From Cyanobacteria bacterium FACHB-63 (GTDB taxonomy: Bacteria > Cyanobacteriota > Cyanobacteriia > Leptolyngbyales > Leptolyngbyaceae): a stretch of DNA of 64,000 nucleotides. The stretch's first letter is position 1. Each line of letters begins with the position of its first letter. Position numbers and translations under genes: made by a program. Under the pieces are notes generated by a model, which saw nothing but the letters and a program-made list of their open reading frames with translations, was not told where the DNA came from and ran no database searches. Shown here one piece after another: positions 1 through 9,115 of this stretch. The stretch is taken from assembly GCA_014695255.1 (NCBI GenBank), contig JACJNX010000089.1, forward strand, positions 89,609 to 153,608. The letters run 5' to 3'.

Positions 1-86
1 TCGCGTTAACCCGTTTGCAGATTGAAGACAGACAGCGAAGAAAGTTGACTCCTGAACTTGAATCTGTCAGGAGCTTACCTGTATGA
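1..86 (+). CDS. C-terminal end of an upstream gene (partial)
   Basis: An open frame enters from the left edge (codons from base 3) and ends in TGA at 84-86, overlapping the ATG of the next gene in an ATGA junction. The last residues read KLTPELESVRSLPV. The fragment is too short to name a family. The overlap suggests translational coupling to the flippase and that the polysaccharide operon starts left of the window. It could be chance, since only 28 codons are visible. Confidence 0.45.
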   Translation, partial: ALTRLQIEDRQRRKLTPELESVRSLPV

Positions 87-1411
87 ATCAATCCTGGGTT
101 CAACTTCTGCCTCCGTTTCTTCGCACTAAGCTAGAGGGGCGCTATACCGTACAAAAGATTCTTGGCAATACGGGATGGCTGCTTGTCGATCGCATTCTCC
201 GCATGGGACTAGCGCTGGTCGTGGGCGTTTGGGTTGCTCGATACTTAGGACCAGAGCAATTTGGACTGTTTAACTATGCAATCGCTTTTTCTGCGCTCTT
301 CAGCCCCATTGCGACATTGGGGTTAGAGGGGCTTGTGGTTCGCGATATTGTGCAATCTCCTGCTGATAAGGATGAAATTTTAGGCACGACTTTCCTGATT
401 CGATTGGTAGGTGGTGTTTCGGCTTGGTTGTTATCGGTGGGTGTCATTTACTGGATGCGCCCAAACGATGCAATAATCCAATGGCTTGTAGGAATTACTG
501 CCGCAGGATTTATCTTCCAAGCCTTTGACATTATTGACTCTTGGTTCCAGTCACAGTTGCAATCAAAGTATTCAATTCTTGCAAAAAGCGCCGCCTTCAT
601 TTTTACAGTTGGGGTGAGAGTGATGTTAATTCAGATCAGAGCGCCCCTGATTGCTTTTGCTTGGGCAGCCTGTTTTGAGGGCATCCTAATTGCAATTGGG
701 CTAATTGCAGCCTACTGCTCTAGAGGATTTTCTTTGACCTCGTGGCGGGGAAGTATCACTCGCGCTCGGACATTGCTAAAAAACTGCTGGGCTTTAATTC
801 TGTCAGGCTTGGCGATCATGACTTACATGAAGATTGATCAGGTGATGTTGAATGAAATGATGGGGAGTGAAGCGGTTGGAGTCTATTCGGCAGCCGTGAA
901 GCTGTCTGAGATTTGGTATTTTGTACCGATGGCTCTAACCTCCTCAGCCTTTCCTGCGATTGTAGAACTACGATCGAAAGATATTGATCTGTACTATCAA
1001 CGGCTACAAGGTCTATTTAACTTTCTGGTGCGGCTTGCTTATGCGATCGCGATTCCGGTCACTTTTTTAGCAGGATGGCTGATTATGCTTTTGTTTGGCA
1101 GCGATTACTCAGCATCTGCACCCATTTTAGCAATTCACATCTGGGCAGGTGTGTTTGTGTTTCTGGGGGTTGCTCAAGAGTCATGGAGCTTTGCTGAGGG
1201 ATTTCTGAAGCTGTCGTTACAGAGGACTCTGATCGGTGCGGTGATTAATGTGCTGCTCAATTTTATTCTGATTCCAATTTACGCTGGAGTCGGCGCGGCG
1301 ATTGCAACAGTGATTGCTTATGGGTGTGCAGTGGTCGTAACAAACTTCGTTGATCCCAGAGCAAAACGGATTTTAGCGTTACAACTCAAAGCTCTCTTCT
1401 TGATTGGATAA
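83..1411 (+). CDS. Wzx-like polysaccharide flippase
   Basis: A 442-residue polytopic membrane protein with about twelve to fourteen hydrophobic segments, matching the oligosaccharide flippase (MOP/PST, RfbX-like) family in length and pattern. The N-terminal stretch with RYLGPEQFGLFNYAIAF is typical of Wzx proteins. It would flip undecaprenyl-linked repeat units across the inner membrane so that a polymerase can act on the outer face. It heads a run of glycosyltransferases and lies upstream of Wza- and Wzc-like genes, which fits Wzx/Wzy-dependent export. The SD CAGGAG (68-73) sits about 9 bases from the ATG and lies in a small hairpin. Substrate specificity cannot be read from sequence. Confidence 0.88.
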   Translation: MNQSWVQLLPPFLRTKLEGRYTVQKILGNTGWLLVDRILRMGLALVVGVWVARYLGPEQFGLFNYAIAFSALFSPIATLGLEGLVVRDIVQSPADKDEILGTTFLIRLVGGVSAWLLSVGVIYWMRPNDAIIQWLVGITAAGFIFQAFDIIDSWFQSQLQSKYSILAKSAAFIFTVGVRVMLIQIRAPLIAFAWAACFEGILIAIGLIAAYCSRGFSLTSWRGSITRARTLLKNCWALILSGLAIMTYMKIDQVMLNEMMGSEAVGVYSAAVKLSEIWYFVPMALTSSAFPAIVELRSKDIDLYYQRLQGLFNFLVRLAYAIAIPVTFLAGWLIMLLFGSDYSASAPILAIHIWAGVFVFLGVAQESWSFAEGFLKLSLQRTLIGAVINVLLNFILIPIYAGVGAAIATVIAYGCAVVVTNFVDPRAKRILALQLKALFLIG

Positions 1412-1417
1412 CTTCTG

Positions 1418-2110
1418 ATGAAAACACTTCCTATGCTGCTAAAAAACAATCTGAAAGACTTGAAAATGACACTTCGGGATGGATACTCCAGAAAGTCCTA
1501 TTCTCAAGAAGGTGAGGATTTGATTTTGCATCGTGTGTTTGAGACGGTCGATCGCGGATTTTATATCGATGTGGGTGCTCATCATCCTAAACGGTTCTCA
1601 AATACTTTCATCTTCTACCAAAGAGGATGGTCAGGTATCAATATTGATGCAATGCCGGGAAGTATGGAGCCTTTTAAGCGCTTGAGACCAAGAGATATCA
1701 ATGTGGAAGCCGCGATCGCTTCGAGTCCCAGAGAAATGACATTTTTTGTGTTTGACGATCCGGCATTGAATTGCTTCGGTCGCGAACTAGCAGAACGAAG
1801 ATGGCAGGGGGCTTACTCTTTGAAGCAGGAAATTCAGATTGTTACGCAGACTTTGGGAGAAGTGCTGCACCAACATCTTCCGGTAGGACAGAAAATTAAC
1901 TTTTTGTCGATCGATGTTGAAGGCTTAGATTTGGAAGTGCTGCAATCGAACGATTGGTCAGCGTTCAGACCGGAGTACGTTTTGGCTGAATGCGCTGAGA
2001 TGGACTTAGAGCAGATTCAGAAAGGTAATGTCTATCAGTTCTTGACAGAGAGAGGGTATTCTCTGTTTGCTAAAACGCTAAGTACCGCCGTTTTTAAGGC
2101 AAATGAATGA
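1418..2110 (+). CDS. FkbM family methyltransferase
   Basis: A 230-residue protein of the FkbM SAM-dependent methyltransferase family. YSQEGEDLILHRVF near residue 28 and GFYIDVGAHHPKRFSNT near residue 47 form the SAM-binding start of the fold. FLSIDVEGLDLEVL near residue 163 is the conserved acidic motif. In polysaccharide clusters such enzymes usually O-methylate a sugar. The gene starts 6 bases after the flippase stop and ends in a TGA that overlaps a possible downstream ATG, so it is clearly in the same operon. The acceptor sugar is unknown. An ATG a few codons downstream could be the true start. Confidence 0.85.
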   Translation: MKTLPMLLKNNLKDLKMTLRDGYSRKSYSQEGEDLILHRVFETVDRGFYIDVGAHHPKRFSNTFIFYQRGWSGINIDAMPGSMEPFKRLRPRDINVEAAIASSPREMTFFVFDDPALNCFGRELAERRWQGAYSLKQEIQIVTQTLGEVLHQHLPVGQKINFLSIDVEGLDLEVLQSNDWSAFRPEYVLAECAEMDLEQIQKGNVYQFLTERGYSLFAKTLSTAVFKANE

Positions 2111-2124
2111 TTCGAGAGAGCCAT

Positions 2125-3039
2125 ATGAAAACCCCTGTTGCCCTGATTATCTTTAAGCGTCCGGATACTACGAAACGAGTGTTTGAAGCAATTCGGCAAG
2201 CTAAACCAGAACAATTGTTGGTGATTGCAGATGGTGCTCGCGCCGATCGACCCGATGAAGCTGAAAAGTGTGCTGCGGCTCGTGCCGTGATTGATTCGAT
2301 CGACTGGAAATGCGAGCTTTTGACGAATTACTCTGATCTCAATCTAGGGTGTAAACATCGGGTTGCCAGTGGACTTGATTGGGTGTTTGAAACGGTTGAA
2401 GAAGCGATCATTCTAGAAGATGATTGTTTACCGCATCCGACGTTCTTTCCGTTTTGCGAAGAACTGCTTGATCGATATCGCGATGATAAGCGCATTATGT
2501 CGGTTTGTGGAGACAATGCGCGATTAGCCAGTCGCAGAACAGAGTATAGCTACTACTTTGCGAGATCGACTCCGATTTGGGGATGGGCAACTTGGAGACG
2601 AGCTTGGCAGTATTACGATGTGAATATGGAACTTTGGTCTACGATTAAAGCGGGAAACTGGTGTAAAGATATCTTGATTGATCCAAAGATTGCTAAGGCT
2701 TGGGAACACACATTTCAGTCTGTGCATGACAACTTAGTTGATACTTGGGACTATCAATGGACATTTGCTTGCTGGGTGCAAAATGGAGTTAGCGCGATCG
2801 CAAGTACCAACTTAATTTCTAACTGTGGTTTTGATGCGGACGCAACTCATACAAAGGAATTCAACCCGCGTCTAGCAAATCGACCGATCGCAGCAATGGA
2901 ATTTCCTTTGAAGCATCCACCTTTTGTCATTCGCGATACGCGGGCAGAGCATTCTCACTTTACGCAAGAAGCACCGAGTTTAGCTTTCCGTGCCAGCAGA
3001 AAAGCTCAGAAAATGCTCAAACAATTAATCCATCAATAG
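2125..3039 (+). CDS. Glycosyltransferase, GT-A fold (family 2-like)
   Basis: About 304 residues from the ATG at 2125, preceded by a purine-rich GAGAGAG. An ATG at 2107 overlapping the FkbM stop is the alternative start. The N-terminus PVALIIFKRPDTTKRVFEAI and the acidic EEAIILEDDCLPHPTFF (a DxD-like metal/nucleotide-sugar site) mark a GT-A glycosyltransferase. IWGWATWRRAW downstream is typical of this subgroup, often labelled hemolytic-protein-like or sugar transferase. Its place in the operon suggests transfer of one residue of the repeat unit. Donor and acceptor are unknown. The dispersed hairpin repeat follows directly after the stop. Confidence 0.75.
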   Translation: MKTPVALIIFKRPDTTKRVFEAIRQAKPEQLLVIADGARADRPDEAEKCAAARAVIDSIDWKCELLTNYSDLNLGCKHRVASGLDWVFETVEEAIILEDDCLPHPTFFPFCEELLDRYRDDKRIMSVCGDNARLASRRTEYSYYFARSTPIWGWATWRRAWQYYDVNMELWSTIKAGNWCKDILIDPKIAKAWEHTFQSVHDNLVDTWDYQWTFACWVQNGVSAIASTNLISNCGFDADATHTKEFNPRLANRPIAAMEFPLKHPPFVIRDTRAEHSHFTQEAPSLAFRASRKAQKMLKQLIHQ

Positions 3040-3055
3040 AGGGTAATTCTAATTT

Positions 3056-3087
3056 CAAAGTCTCCCACTCGTGGGGATTTAGGGGGC
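3056..3087 (+). repeat. Dispersed hairpin repeat, copy A
   Basis: A 32-bp stretch AAAGTCTCCCACTCGTGGGG followed by ATTTAGGGGGC between two co-directional glycosyltransferase genes. A CCCAC/GTGGG stem is visible. Two relatives occur at 30152-30189 (reverse orientation) and 30229-30263, with different but still paired stems. It belongs to a short palindromic repeat class found between cyanobacterial genes; the function is unknown. Confidence 0.7.
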
Positions 3088-3156
3088 AAGAAGTCGTCCT
3101 ATCGAAGCAAAAACCTCATTGAACGAACATTAGCCTAGTCATCCTTCAACCAAGAT

Positions 3157-4410
3157 ATGGAAGTTCTTCATTTAAGTTCCTCAGACGTTGCAGGAGGAGC
3201 AGCTCGTGCTACTTATCGATTACATCGCGGGTTGCGGCAGGCGGGATATCGATCGCAGATGTTAGTGCAAGCGAAAAGCTCTCGTGATTCTTCTGTGCTA
3301 GTTGAAAGAAAGCTCTTAGGAAGGTTCAATGAAAAACTTCTAATCAGTGAAAGACTCGATGACTTACCTGTACGATCGCGCAGCCATTCAAGATTTTCGA
3401 CGCAGTGGGTTCCGAATCGGATTGTCTCTCAGGTCGCTCAACTCGAACCGAGTGTGATTCATCTGCACTGGATTTTTAAGGGATTTCTGAACATTGAAAA
3501 CTTAGCACAATTTAAGCAGCCTTTAGTGTGGACACTGCACGATATGGCTGGATTCACAGGTGGATGTCACTATGCGGAACAGTGCGATCGCTACACAAAA
3601 GCTTGCGGGGCTTGTCCTCAATTGCAAAGCTCACAGGAGCAAGACTTATCTCGCTGGATCTGGAATCGAAAAGCAAAAGCTTGGCGCGACCTTAATCTTG
3701 TGGTCGTGACTCCAAGCCAGTGGTTAGCCGACTGCGCTAGCCAGAGTTCTGTATTTCGTCACACTCCAGTTAGGGTAATTCCGAACGGATTGGATCTGCA
3801 AATTTACAAACCGTTCGATCGACAGGCCGCTCGCGATCGACTCAATCTTCCTCAAGACAAATTATTGGTGTTATTCGGAGCGCTCGATCCAACGAGTGAT
3901 ACTCGCAAAGGTTGGCATCTACTTCAGTCTGCTCTGCAAAAACTGAGGACAACCGAGTGGAAAGACAAAATTGAACTGGTGATTTTTGGAGTTTCACAGC
4001 CAGAAGAGTTAGTTGACGTGGGCTTTAAGGTGCATTATTTGGGACATTTCAACGATGATGTTTCACTTGCGATCGCCTATGCTGCGGCAGGGGTGATGGT
4101 TGTCCCCTCCGTGCAAGAGGCGTTTGGGCAAACTGCATCCGAATCTCTAGCCTGTGGAACGCCTGTTGTTGCCTTCGACGCAACTGGCTTGAAAGACATC
4201 GTTGATCATCAAGTTAATGGCTTTCTTGCAACAGCTTACCAACCCGAGAGCTTAGTTCAGGGAATCATTTGGGTTTTAGAAGATTTAGAGCGTCATCAAT
4301 TTCTGAGTCAAAATGCACGAAAAAAGGCGGAAACATCTTTTTGCTTAAGTCTGCAAGCTCAGCAGCACGTTGAACTTTACTCGGAGCTAGTCGAGAAAAC
4401 TGTGATTTAA
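3157..4410 (+). CDS. Glycosyltransferase family 4
   Basis: 417 residues with the two-Rossmann GT-B layout. The N-terminal signature LSSSDVAGGAARATYRLHRG and VVTPSQWLADC mark the subgroup seen in colanic-acid-like clusters. The C-terminal donor-site motif PSVQEAFGQTASESLACGTP carries the EX7E glutamates of GT4. A CxxC-type pair sits mid-protein (ACGACPQ). It probably adds a sugar from a nucleotide donor to the lipid-linked repeat at the cytoplasmic membrane face. It is separated from the preceding gene by 117 bases containing a repeat, so it may have its own promoter. Specificity is unknown. Confidence 0.85.
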   Translation: MEVLHLSSSDVAGGAARATYRLHRGLRQAGYRSQMLVQAKSSRDSSVLVERKLLGRFNEKLLISERLDDLPVRSRSHSRFSTQWVPNRIVSQVAQLEPSVIHLHWIFKGFLNIENLAQFKQPLVWTLHDMAGFTGGCHYAEQCDRYTKACGACPQLQSSQEQDLSRWIWNRKAKAWRDLNLVVVTPSQWLADCASQSSVFRHTPVRVIPNGLDLQIYKPFDRQAARDRLNLPQDKLLVLFGALDPTSDTRKGWHLLQSALQKLRTTEWKDKIELVIFGVSQPEELVDVGFKVHYLGHFNDDVSLAIAYAAAGVMVVPSVQEAFGQTASESLACGTPVVAFDATGLKDIVDHQVNGFLATAYQPESLVQGIIWVLEDLERHQFLSQNARKKAETSFCLSLQAQQHVELYSELVEKTVI

Positions 4411-4582
4411 GGGATTTATAAGCTCAGGGGGCTGACAAACTGCATTGAGAAACGATGATCGAGAAAAACCTTCTAGCGACATTTTCAGTTGTTTGGAAGA
4501 GCGAACCGATGAAAAGCCGCTGATTTCAATCTTTAAGAACCAATTGGGGAATTAATAGCTAAAGCAATTGAAAGGTTGAACT

Positions 4583-5845
4583 ATGACTGCTGAGAAACTG
4601 AGAATATTGCTCTCTGCATTTGTCTGTCATCCGGACAAGGGATCAGAAGAAGGCGTAGGTTGGAATTGGCTCAAGGAGATTGCAAAAGAGCATGAAGTTT
4701 ATGTGCTCATCTCTGACTTTCTCGGACAAGAAGAACCTGTAAGAGCAGCAGTCGATCGACTTCCTTACCGGGACAACATTCACCTCATTTTTATTCCAAT
4801 GCCACGGGGGTCTAGGCTCATGATGGCTCTTTTTCCACGGTTTGAATTTTACAATCTATGCGTTGAATGGCAAAAACAAGCTTTCATCGAAGCACAAGAA
4901 CTGCTTGAAGCCGTGACGATCGACCTTGTTCATCACGTCACCTATGGTTCGTGGACAATTCCGAGTTATTTATCTCGGCTTCCTAAACCCTTTATCTTAG
5001 GGCCGGTCACTGGGAGTCAAAGTGTTCCTCTCGTTGGCTATTCGTTCTTGCCAGCTAAAGGAATTGCCCAAGAAATGATCAGAATGGCTTATTTTATTTG
5101 GACAAGATTAACATCTGTTGCAGCCAGAGAGACAGTCAGGAAAGCTGAACTTGTGCTGTGTGGTAATCTAGAAACACTGAGCGAAATCCGCACGATGCGG
5201 GCTTCTGAGGCGACTTTCTTGATGTCAGATTCAGGAATCCCTAAGCTGCCTGAGTGCTTGGCCAGAACTGAAAAACGTGAATCTACTGAAATTTGCTTAC
5301 TTTGGGCAGGTTTGATTGAGCCACGCAAGAATTTTGGACTTCTTTTACAGGCATTACAACACCTACCAAGCAATATTTCTTGGAGATTGCGGGTGGTGGG
5401 CAGCGGAGTGCTTCTGCCTTATTGGAAAAAGAAGGTTATTCAGGCGGGATTACAGTCAAAAATTGAGTTTTTAGGACAAGTTCCCTATCGGGAAATGAGC
5501 AACTATTACCAGCAAGCAGATATCTTTGTGTTTCCAAGCTTGCGTGAAGGTTCACCCAATGTGATTCTCGAAGCAATGGCTTATAAGTTACCTGTGATTG
5601 GTTTGAAACTGAATGGTACTGCAACTGTCTTATCTGAGGGTTGCGGCATCTTAGTGGATGTAGGAACTAAGCAGCAAATTATTCATGATTTCGCCAGTGC
5701 AATAACCAGTCTTGCCGCATCTCCAGAACTCCGTAAAAAGATTGGCGAGAAGGGTTACGAACAGATCAAGTCTCTCTACACGTGGGAGCAACGCGGGAAA
5801 AAAATGTCTTGCCTCTATCAATCCGCCTTGAATACAGCTTCCTAG
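4583..5845 (+). CDS. Glycosyltransferase family 4
   Basis: 420 residues, GT-B fold. The start LRILLSAFVCHPDKGSEEGV is the glycine-rich acceptor-side loop. LLWAGLIEPRKNFGLLLQAL opens the C-terminal domain and PSLREGSPNVILEAMAYKLP is the donor-binding EX7E motif. A 172-bp gap from the previous gene shows no clear structure. It is the second GT4 in the locus, so a repeat unit of several sugars is likely. Sugar and linkage cannot be inferred. Confidence 0.85.
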   Translation: MTAEKLRILLSAFVCHPDKGSEEGVGWNWLKEIAKEHEVYVLISDFLGQEEPVRAAVDRLPYRDNIHLIFIPMPRGSRLMMALFPRFEFYNLCVEWQKQAFIEAQELLEAVTIDLVHHVTYGSWTIPSYLSRLPKPFILGPVTGSQSVPLVGYSFLPAKGIAQEMIRMAYFIWTRLTSVAARETVRKAELVLCGNLETLSEIRTMRASEATFLMSDSGIPKLPECLARTEKRESTEICLLWAGLIEPRKNFGLLLQALQHLPSNISWRLRVVGSGVLLPYWKKKVIQAGLQSKIEFLGQVPYREMSNYYQQADIFVFPSLREGSPNVILEAMAYKLPVIGLKLNGTATVLSEGCGILVDVGTKQQIIHDFASAITSLAASPELRKKIGEKGYEQIKSLYTWEQRGKKMSCLYQSALNTAS

Positions 5846-5888
5846 CTGATTTTTTGCTCGTTAAAACTTCAGTAATTAGACGCGATCC

Positions 5889-7052
5889 ATGAAAATTTTG
5901 AACTTGACCACCGCAATTCCTAGCAGATTCGGAACTGGAGCAGATATCGCCTCTCAGCATTTCATTAATGCGATGAAAGCGCTGGGTCATTCGGTGTCGA
6001 TCGTGGGCTATCGTCGTTGGGGCGATCCTCATTCCTACAGCAAAGAGACGATCGAGGTTGGTGAACGCCACATTGAGACATCATCTGCTGGAATCCATTC
6101 ACTACTTTGGGCAGCGATCGCCTTGTTTCGTCAGTTGCCTTATAGCTCAGCAAAATATTACTCAGATCGCTATGTGCAGACGGTGCGATCGTTGTTGTCT
6201 CAACAGCATTATGATGTGATTGTACTGGAACATTCGTCTCAACTTTGCTGGTTAAAACCTGCGCTTGTCGAGCATAGTAAGATTGCTGTTTTAGCCCACA
6301 ATGTAGAACATGAAATCTATCAACAACGCCTCAAAGTCAGTCCAGATCACCTGAAAAAACGGGTTTATCAGCGAGAAGCGCAGTTAGTCAAGCAAATAGA
6401 AGCGAACCTTGCTGTGACCAGCGAAGCAGTCTGGACTTTGAGTCCGCATGATGCAAGCTACTTTAGACAGTTCAATAAAACGGATTCAGTGAAAGTATTT
6501 GAACTTCCCGTCAATGTTTTTCCAGTGAATCCGACTCATCGCAAAACTTACGATATTGGCATGATTGGCAGTTGGATCTGGAAACCCAATGCAGATGGAT
6601 TATGCTATTTCTTTGATCAAGTTTATCCGCATCTCCCGGCGCATGTAACGATTCGAGTTGCGGGTCGAGGGGCAGAATGGTTAAAGGGCCAATATCACAA
6701 CGTTGAGTATTTAGGATTTGTAGAAGATGCTCAAGCATTTCTAGCGGAAGCAAGGGCGATCGCGGTTCCTTCTATCTGCGGCGGCGGCGTGCAGCTTAAA
6801 ACCTTAGAAGCGATCGGACTCGCTCTGCCTGTTGTGGCAACTCCTTTTGCCCTACGTGGATTAACAACGCTACCAGCAACGGTTTACCCTGCCGAACATC
6901 CAGAGCAGTTTGCTCAAGCTATCCAAACTGCGATCGCTCGATCAATAACGGTTGACGACCTCGATTCGGTCAAAACTTGGGTTCAAAGTCGGTACAACCA
7001 ATTTCTGCACAGCGTAGATACCGCCTTGTCCCTGCTTACTCATGAGGCTTAA
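5889..7052 (+). CDS. Glycosyltransferase family 4
   Basis: 387 residues. The N-terminal domain begins KILNLTTAIPSRFGTGADIA, and VAVPSICGGGVQLKTLEAIG in the C-terminal domain is the donor-site region of a GT4 variant with one conserved glutamate. VLAHNVEHEIYQQR resembles the subgroup annotated as PEP-CTERM/exopolysaccharide glycosyltransferases. It is 43 bases after the previous gene and 6 bases before the next, consistent with one transcript. Specificity is unknown. Confidence 0.83.
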   Translation: MKILNLTTAIPSRFGTGADIASQHFINAMKALGHSVSIVGYRRWGDPHSYSKETIEVGERHIETSSAGIHSLLWAAIALFRQLPYSSAKYYSDRYVQTVRSLLSQQHYDVIVLEHSSQLCWLKPALVEHSKIAVLAHNVEHEIYQQRLKVSPDHLKKRVYQREAQLVKQIEANLAVTSEAVWTLSPHDASYFRQFNKTDSVKVFELPVNVFPVNPTHRKTYDIGMIGSWIWKPNADGLCYFFDQVYPHLPAHVTIRVAGRGAEWLKGQYHNVEYLGFVEDAQAFLAEARAIAVPSICGGGVQLKTLEAIGLALPVVATPFALRGLTTLPATVYPAEHPEQFAQAIQTAIARSITVDDLDSVKTWVQSRYNQFLHSVDTALSLLTHEA

Positions 7053-7058
7053 ACAACG

Positions 7059-7958
7059 ATGAAGCAAACAACGATCGCGATTCTCCTGACCTGCTACAAT
7101 CGCCGCGAAAAAACGCTGCGGTGCTTGCAGGCTTTATCTGAGCAAAACCTTCCACCGGAAATCGAGGTAAAGCCTTATCTGATTGATGATGGCAGCACCG
7201 ATGGAACAGCAGAAGCAGTACGAAAGAACTATCCAACTGTTCAAGTGCGTCAAGGAACCGGAAGCTTATTCTGGAATGGAGGAACGCGGCTTGCCTTTGA
7301 AACGGCGCAGGCAGACCATCCCGACTATTACTGCTTGTTAAATGACGATACAATGCTCTATCCTCATGCTCTAAAGGCTTTGCTAGAGGTAGCAGATCAG
7401 CTTGCGGCACAAGGAGAACAGAAAGCGATCGTTGTTGCCTCTACCCTTGATCCTGACACCAATCAACCCAGCTATGGTGGAGTTATTCAAACTTACTTTT
7501 GGCATCCGCTTAAGTTTCACCAACTTAATCCCGATCCAGAACAACCCCGTCGTTGTGACACCTTTCACGGCAATTGCGTTTTGATCCCCAATACGGTTGC
7601 AGCCTTAGTCGGAAACTTTAACCCAGTCTACACACACAATCTCGCAGATCATGATTATGGTCTAAGAGCGCGCCGTCGAGGTTGTTCGATCTGGATTGCA
7701 CCCGGTTACTTAGGAACCTGTTCTGCAAATCCCCATCGAAGTCGAATGGTTAAGAGCGATTTAGCTGGGGTGCAGTTAGAGCGAGTGAACCGACCCAAGG
7801 GATTTGCGCTAGAAGATGTGACGCTGCATTCTTTTGAAGAGTGGAAAGCATTTTGCCGCGAAAACGGTGGGATGCTCTGGCTTTTCTATTGGTTGTTGCC
7901 TTACCGCAGATTGCTTTGGTTGATGTTGATACAGCGGATGTCTTTTAGCGTTCGTTAG
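7059..7958 (+). CDS. Glycosyltransferase family 2
   Basis: 299 residues with a classic GT2 start: AILLTCYNRREKTLRCLQAL, then the nucleotide-binding LIDDGSTDGTAEAV (around residue 45) and the metal-binding CLLNDDTMLYP (around residue 95). DHDYGLRARRRG near residue 197 resembles the catalytic ED-Y region of rhamnosyl-type GT2 enzymes. A short hydrophobic stretch near the C-terminus (MLWLFYWLLPYRRLLWLML) may tether it to the membrane. It would be an inverting transferase using an NDP-sugar. Confidence 0.87.
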   Translation: MKQTTIAILLTCYNRREKTLRCLQALSEQNLPPEIEVKPYLIDDGSTDGTAEAVRKNYPTVQVRQGTGSLFWNGGTRLAFETAQADHPDYYCLLNDDTMLYPHALKALLEVADQLAAQGEQKAIVVASTLDPDTNQPSYGGVIQTYFWHPLKFHQLNPDPEQPRRCDTFHGNCVLIPNTVAALVGNFNPVYTHNLADHDYGLRARRRGCSIWIAPGYLGTCSANPHRSRMVKSDLAGVQLERVNRPKGFALEDVTLHSFEEWKAFCRENGGMLWLFYWLLPYRRLLWLMLIQRMSFSVR

Positions 7959-7993
7959 TTGCTGCGAAATTTCCCTAGCTACTTAATCTAATC

Positions 7994-9109
7994 GTGAGAA
8001 CCTTGTCCAACATTCCCAAACTCTTGCCTAAGCTGAGAAGAAAACTTTCTGAGGGGCTATTCGGCTGGTTTTTTTCGCTATTGTATGCACCAAACAGAGT
8101 TGTATCAGTAGATGAGAGTGATCAGGTTGAAGTAAAAACTGTTTATCCAGATACCGTAGAAAGCGGTTACAGCATTTATCGCATTCATCAAGGCAAGCTG
8201 TTTACCGATCGTCGCGACTGCATTGCGGTATCGTGCGATCGACTCCTAGTTCCGGGTGCATCCTGGCAATGGAAAGACGGCATCATCTTGCCGCCTGAGC
8301 AAAATCCTGTGTTAAGCAAAGGAACACCGCGATCGATCAGTCGCTTTCGCAAAAGTGTACTCTCACTGTTAACGGGTGGCTCCGGTAATTACAACTATTA
8401 TCATTGGCTCTATGACGTTCTTCCACGAATTAAGCTTTGCGAATCTGTAGTAGATATCGATGAGGTAGACCATCTTTTAGTTCCAGATCTCTGCTACCGT
8501 TTTCAATCTGAAACGCTAAATCTGCTAAGCCTCAAAAATAGCTTGATTTCTAGTGCTAAAGTTCAACATCTTTGTGCTGAGCAGCTTATCGTTACTGATC
8601 ATCCCAATCCAGACTTCGCCAATCCGCCCCGGTGGATCATTAATTGGCTCAGAGAAACATTTTTACCAAAAGCAAACTTAGACCTAAAATTTAATCAGCG
8701 TGTTTACATTGAGCGCGGAGACTCTGTGAATGGACGACGCTTACTCAATGAACATCAGGTATTTGCATTTCTGGAGCAGCAAGGATTTTCACGCTATCGT
8801 TTATCAGACTTATCTGTTCTGGAACAGATTTGCTTATTTCATCAGGCTGAGATCATTGTCGGTGTACATGGTGCGGGGTTTACCAACTTAACTTTTTGTC
8901 GATCGAACACAAAAGTAATTGAGCTTTTCAGCCAAGAGTACACTCCAATAGTATACGAACAGATCGCAAAGCATAATCATCTCGTTTATACATCATTAAT
9001 TACCGACGACATAGAAGCAAGTGAATCTCCACTCACGGCTAACTTCTCTATATCTTTAGCATCACTTCGGGAACACTTACAACGAGTGATGTGCGAGTTA
9101 AGGAGCTAA
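7994..9109 (+). CDS. Glycosyltransferase family 61 (DUF563)
   Basis: 371 residues from a GTG at 7994 with only a weak SD; no better in-frame start is seen. The motif VGVHGAGFTNLTFCRSNTKV near residue 293 is the GT61/DUF563 signature. The preceding QRVYIERGDSVNGRRLLNE matches the family's central strand. Related bacterial genes are common in capsule and EPS clusters, where the donor is mostly unknown. The gene sits 36 bases after the GT2 and 6 bases before the next gene. Confidence 0.83.
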   Translation: MRTLSNIPKLLPKLRRKLSEGLFGWFFSLLYAPNRVVSVDESDQVEVKTVYPDTVESGYSIYRIHQGKLFTDRRDCIAVSCDRLLVPGASWQWKDGIILPPEQNPVLSKGTPRSISRFRKSVLSLLTGGSGNYNYYHWLYDVLPRIKLCESVVDIDEVDHLLVPDLCYRFQSETLNLLSLKNSLISSAKVQHLCAEQLIVTDHPNPDFANPPRWIINWLRETFLPKANLDLKFNQRVYIERGDSVNGRRLLNEHQVFAFLEQQGFSRYRLSDLSVLEQICLFHQAEIIVGVHGAGFTNLTFCRSNTKVIELFSQEYTPIVYEQIAKHNHLVYTSLITDDIEASESPLTANFSISLASLREHLQRVMCELRS

Positions 9110-9115
9110 GCAACG

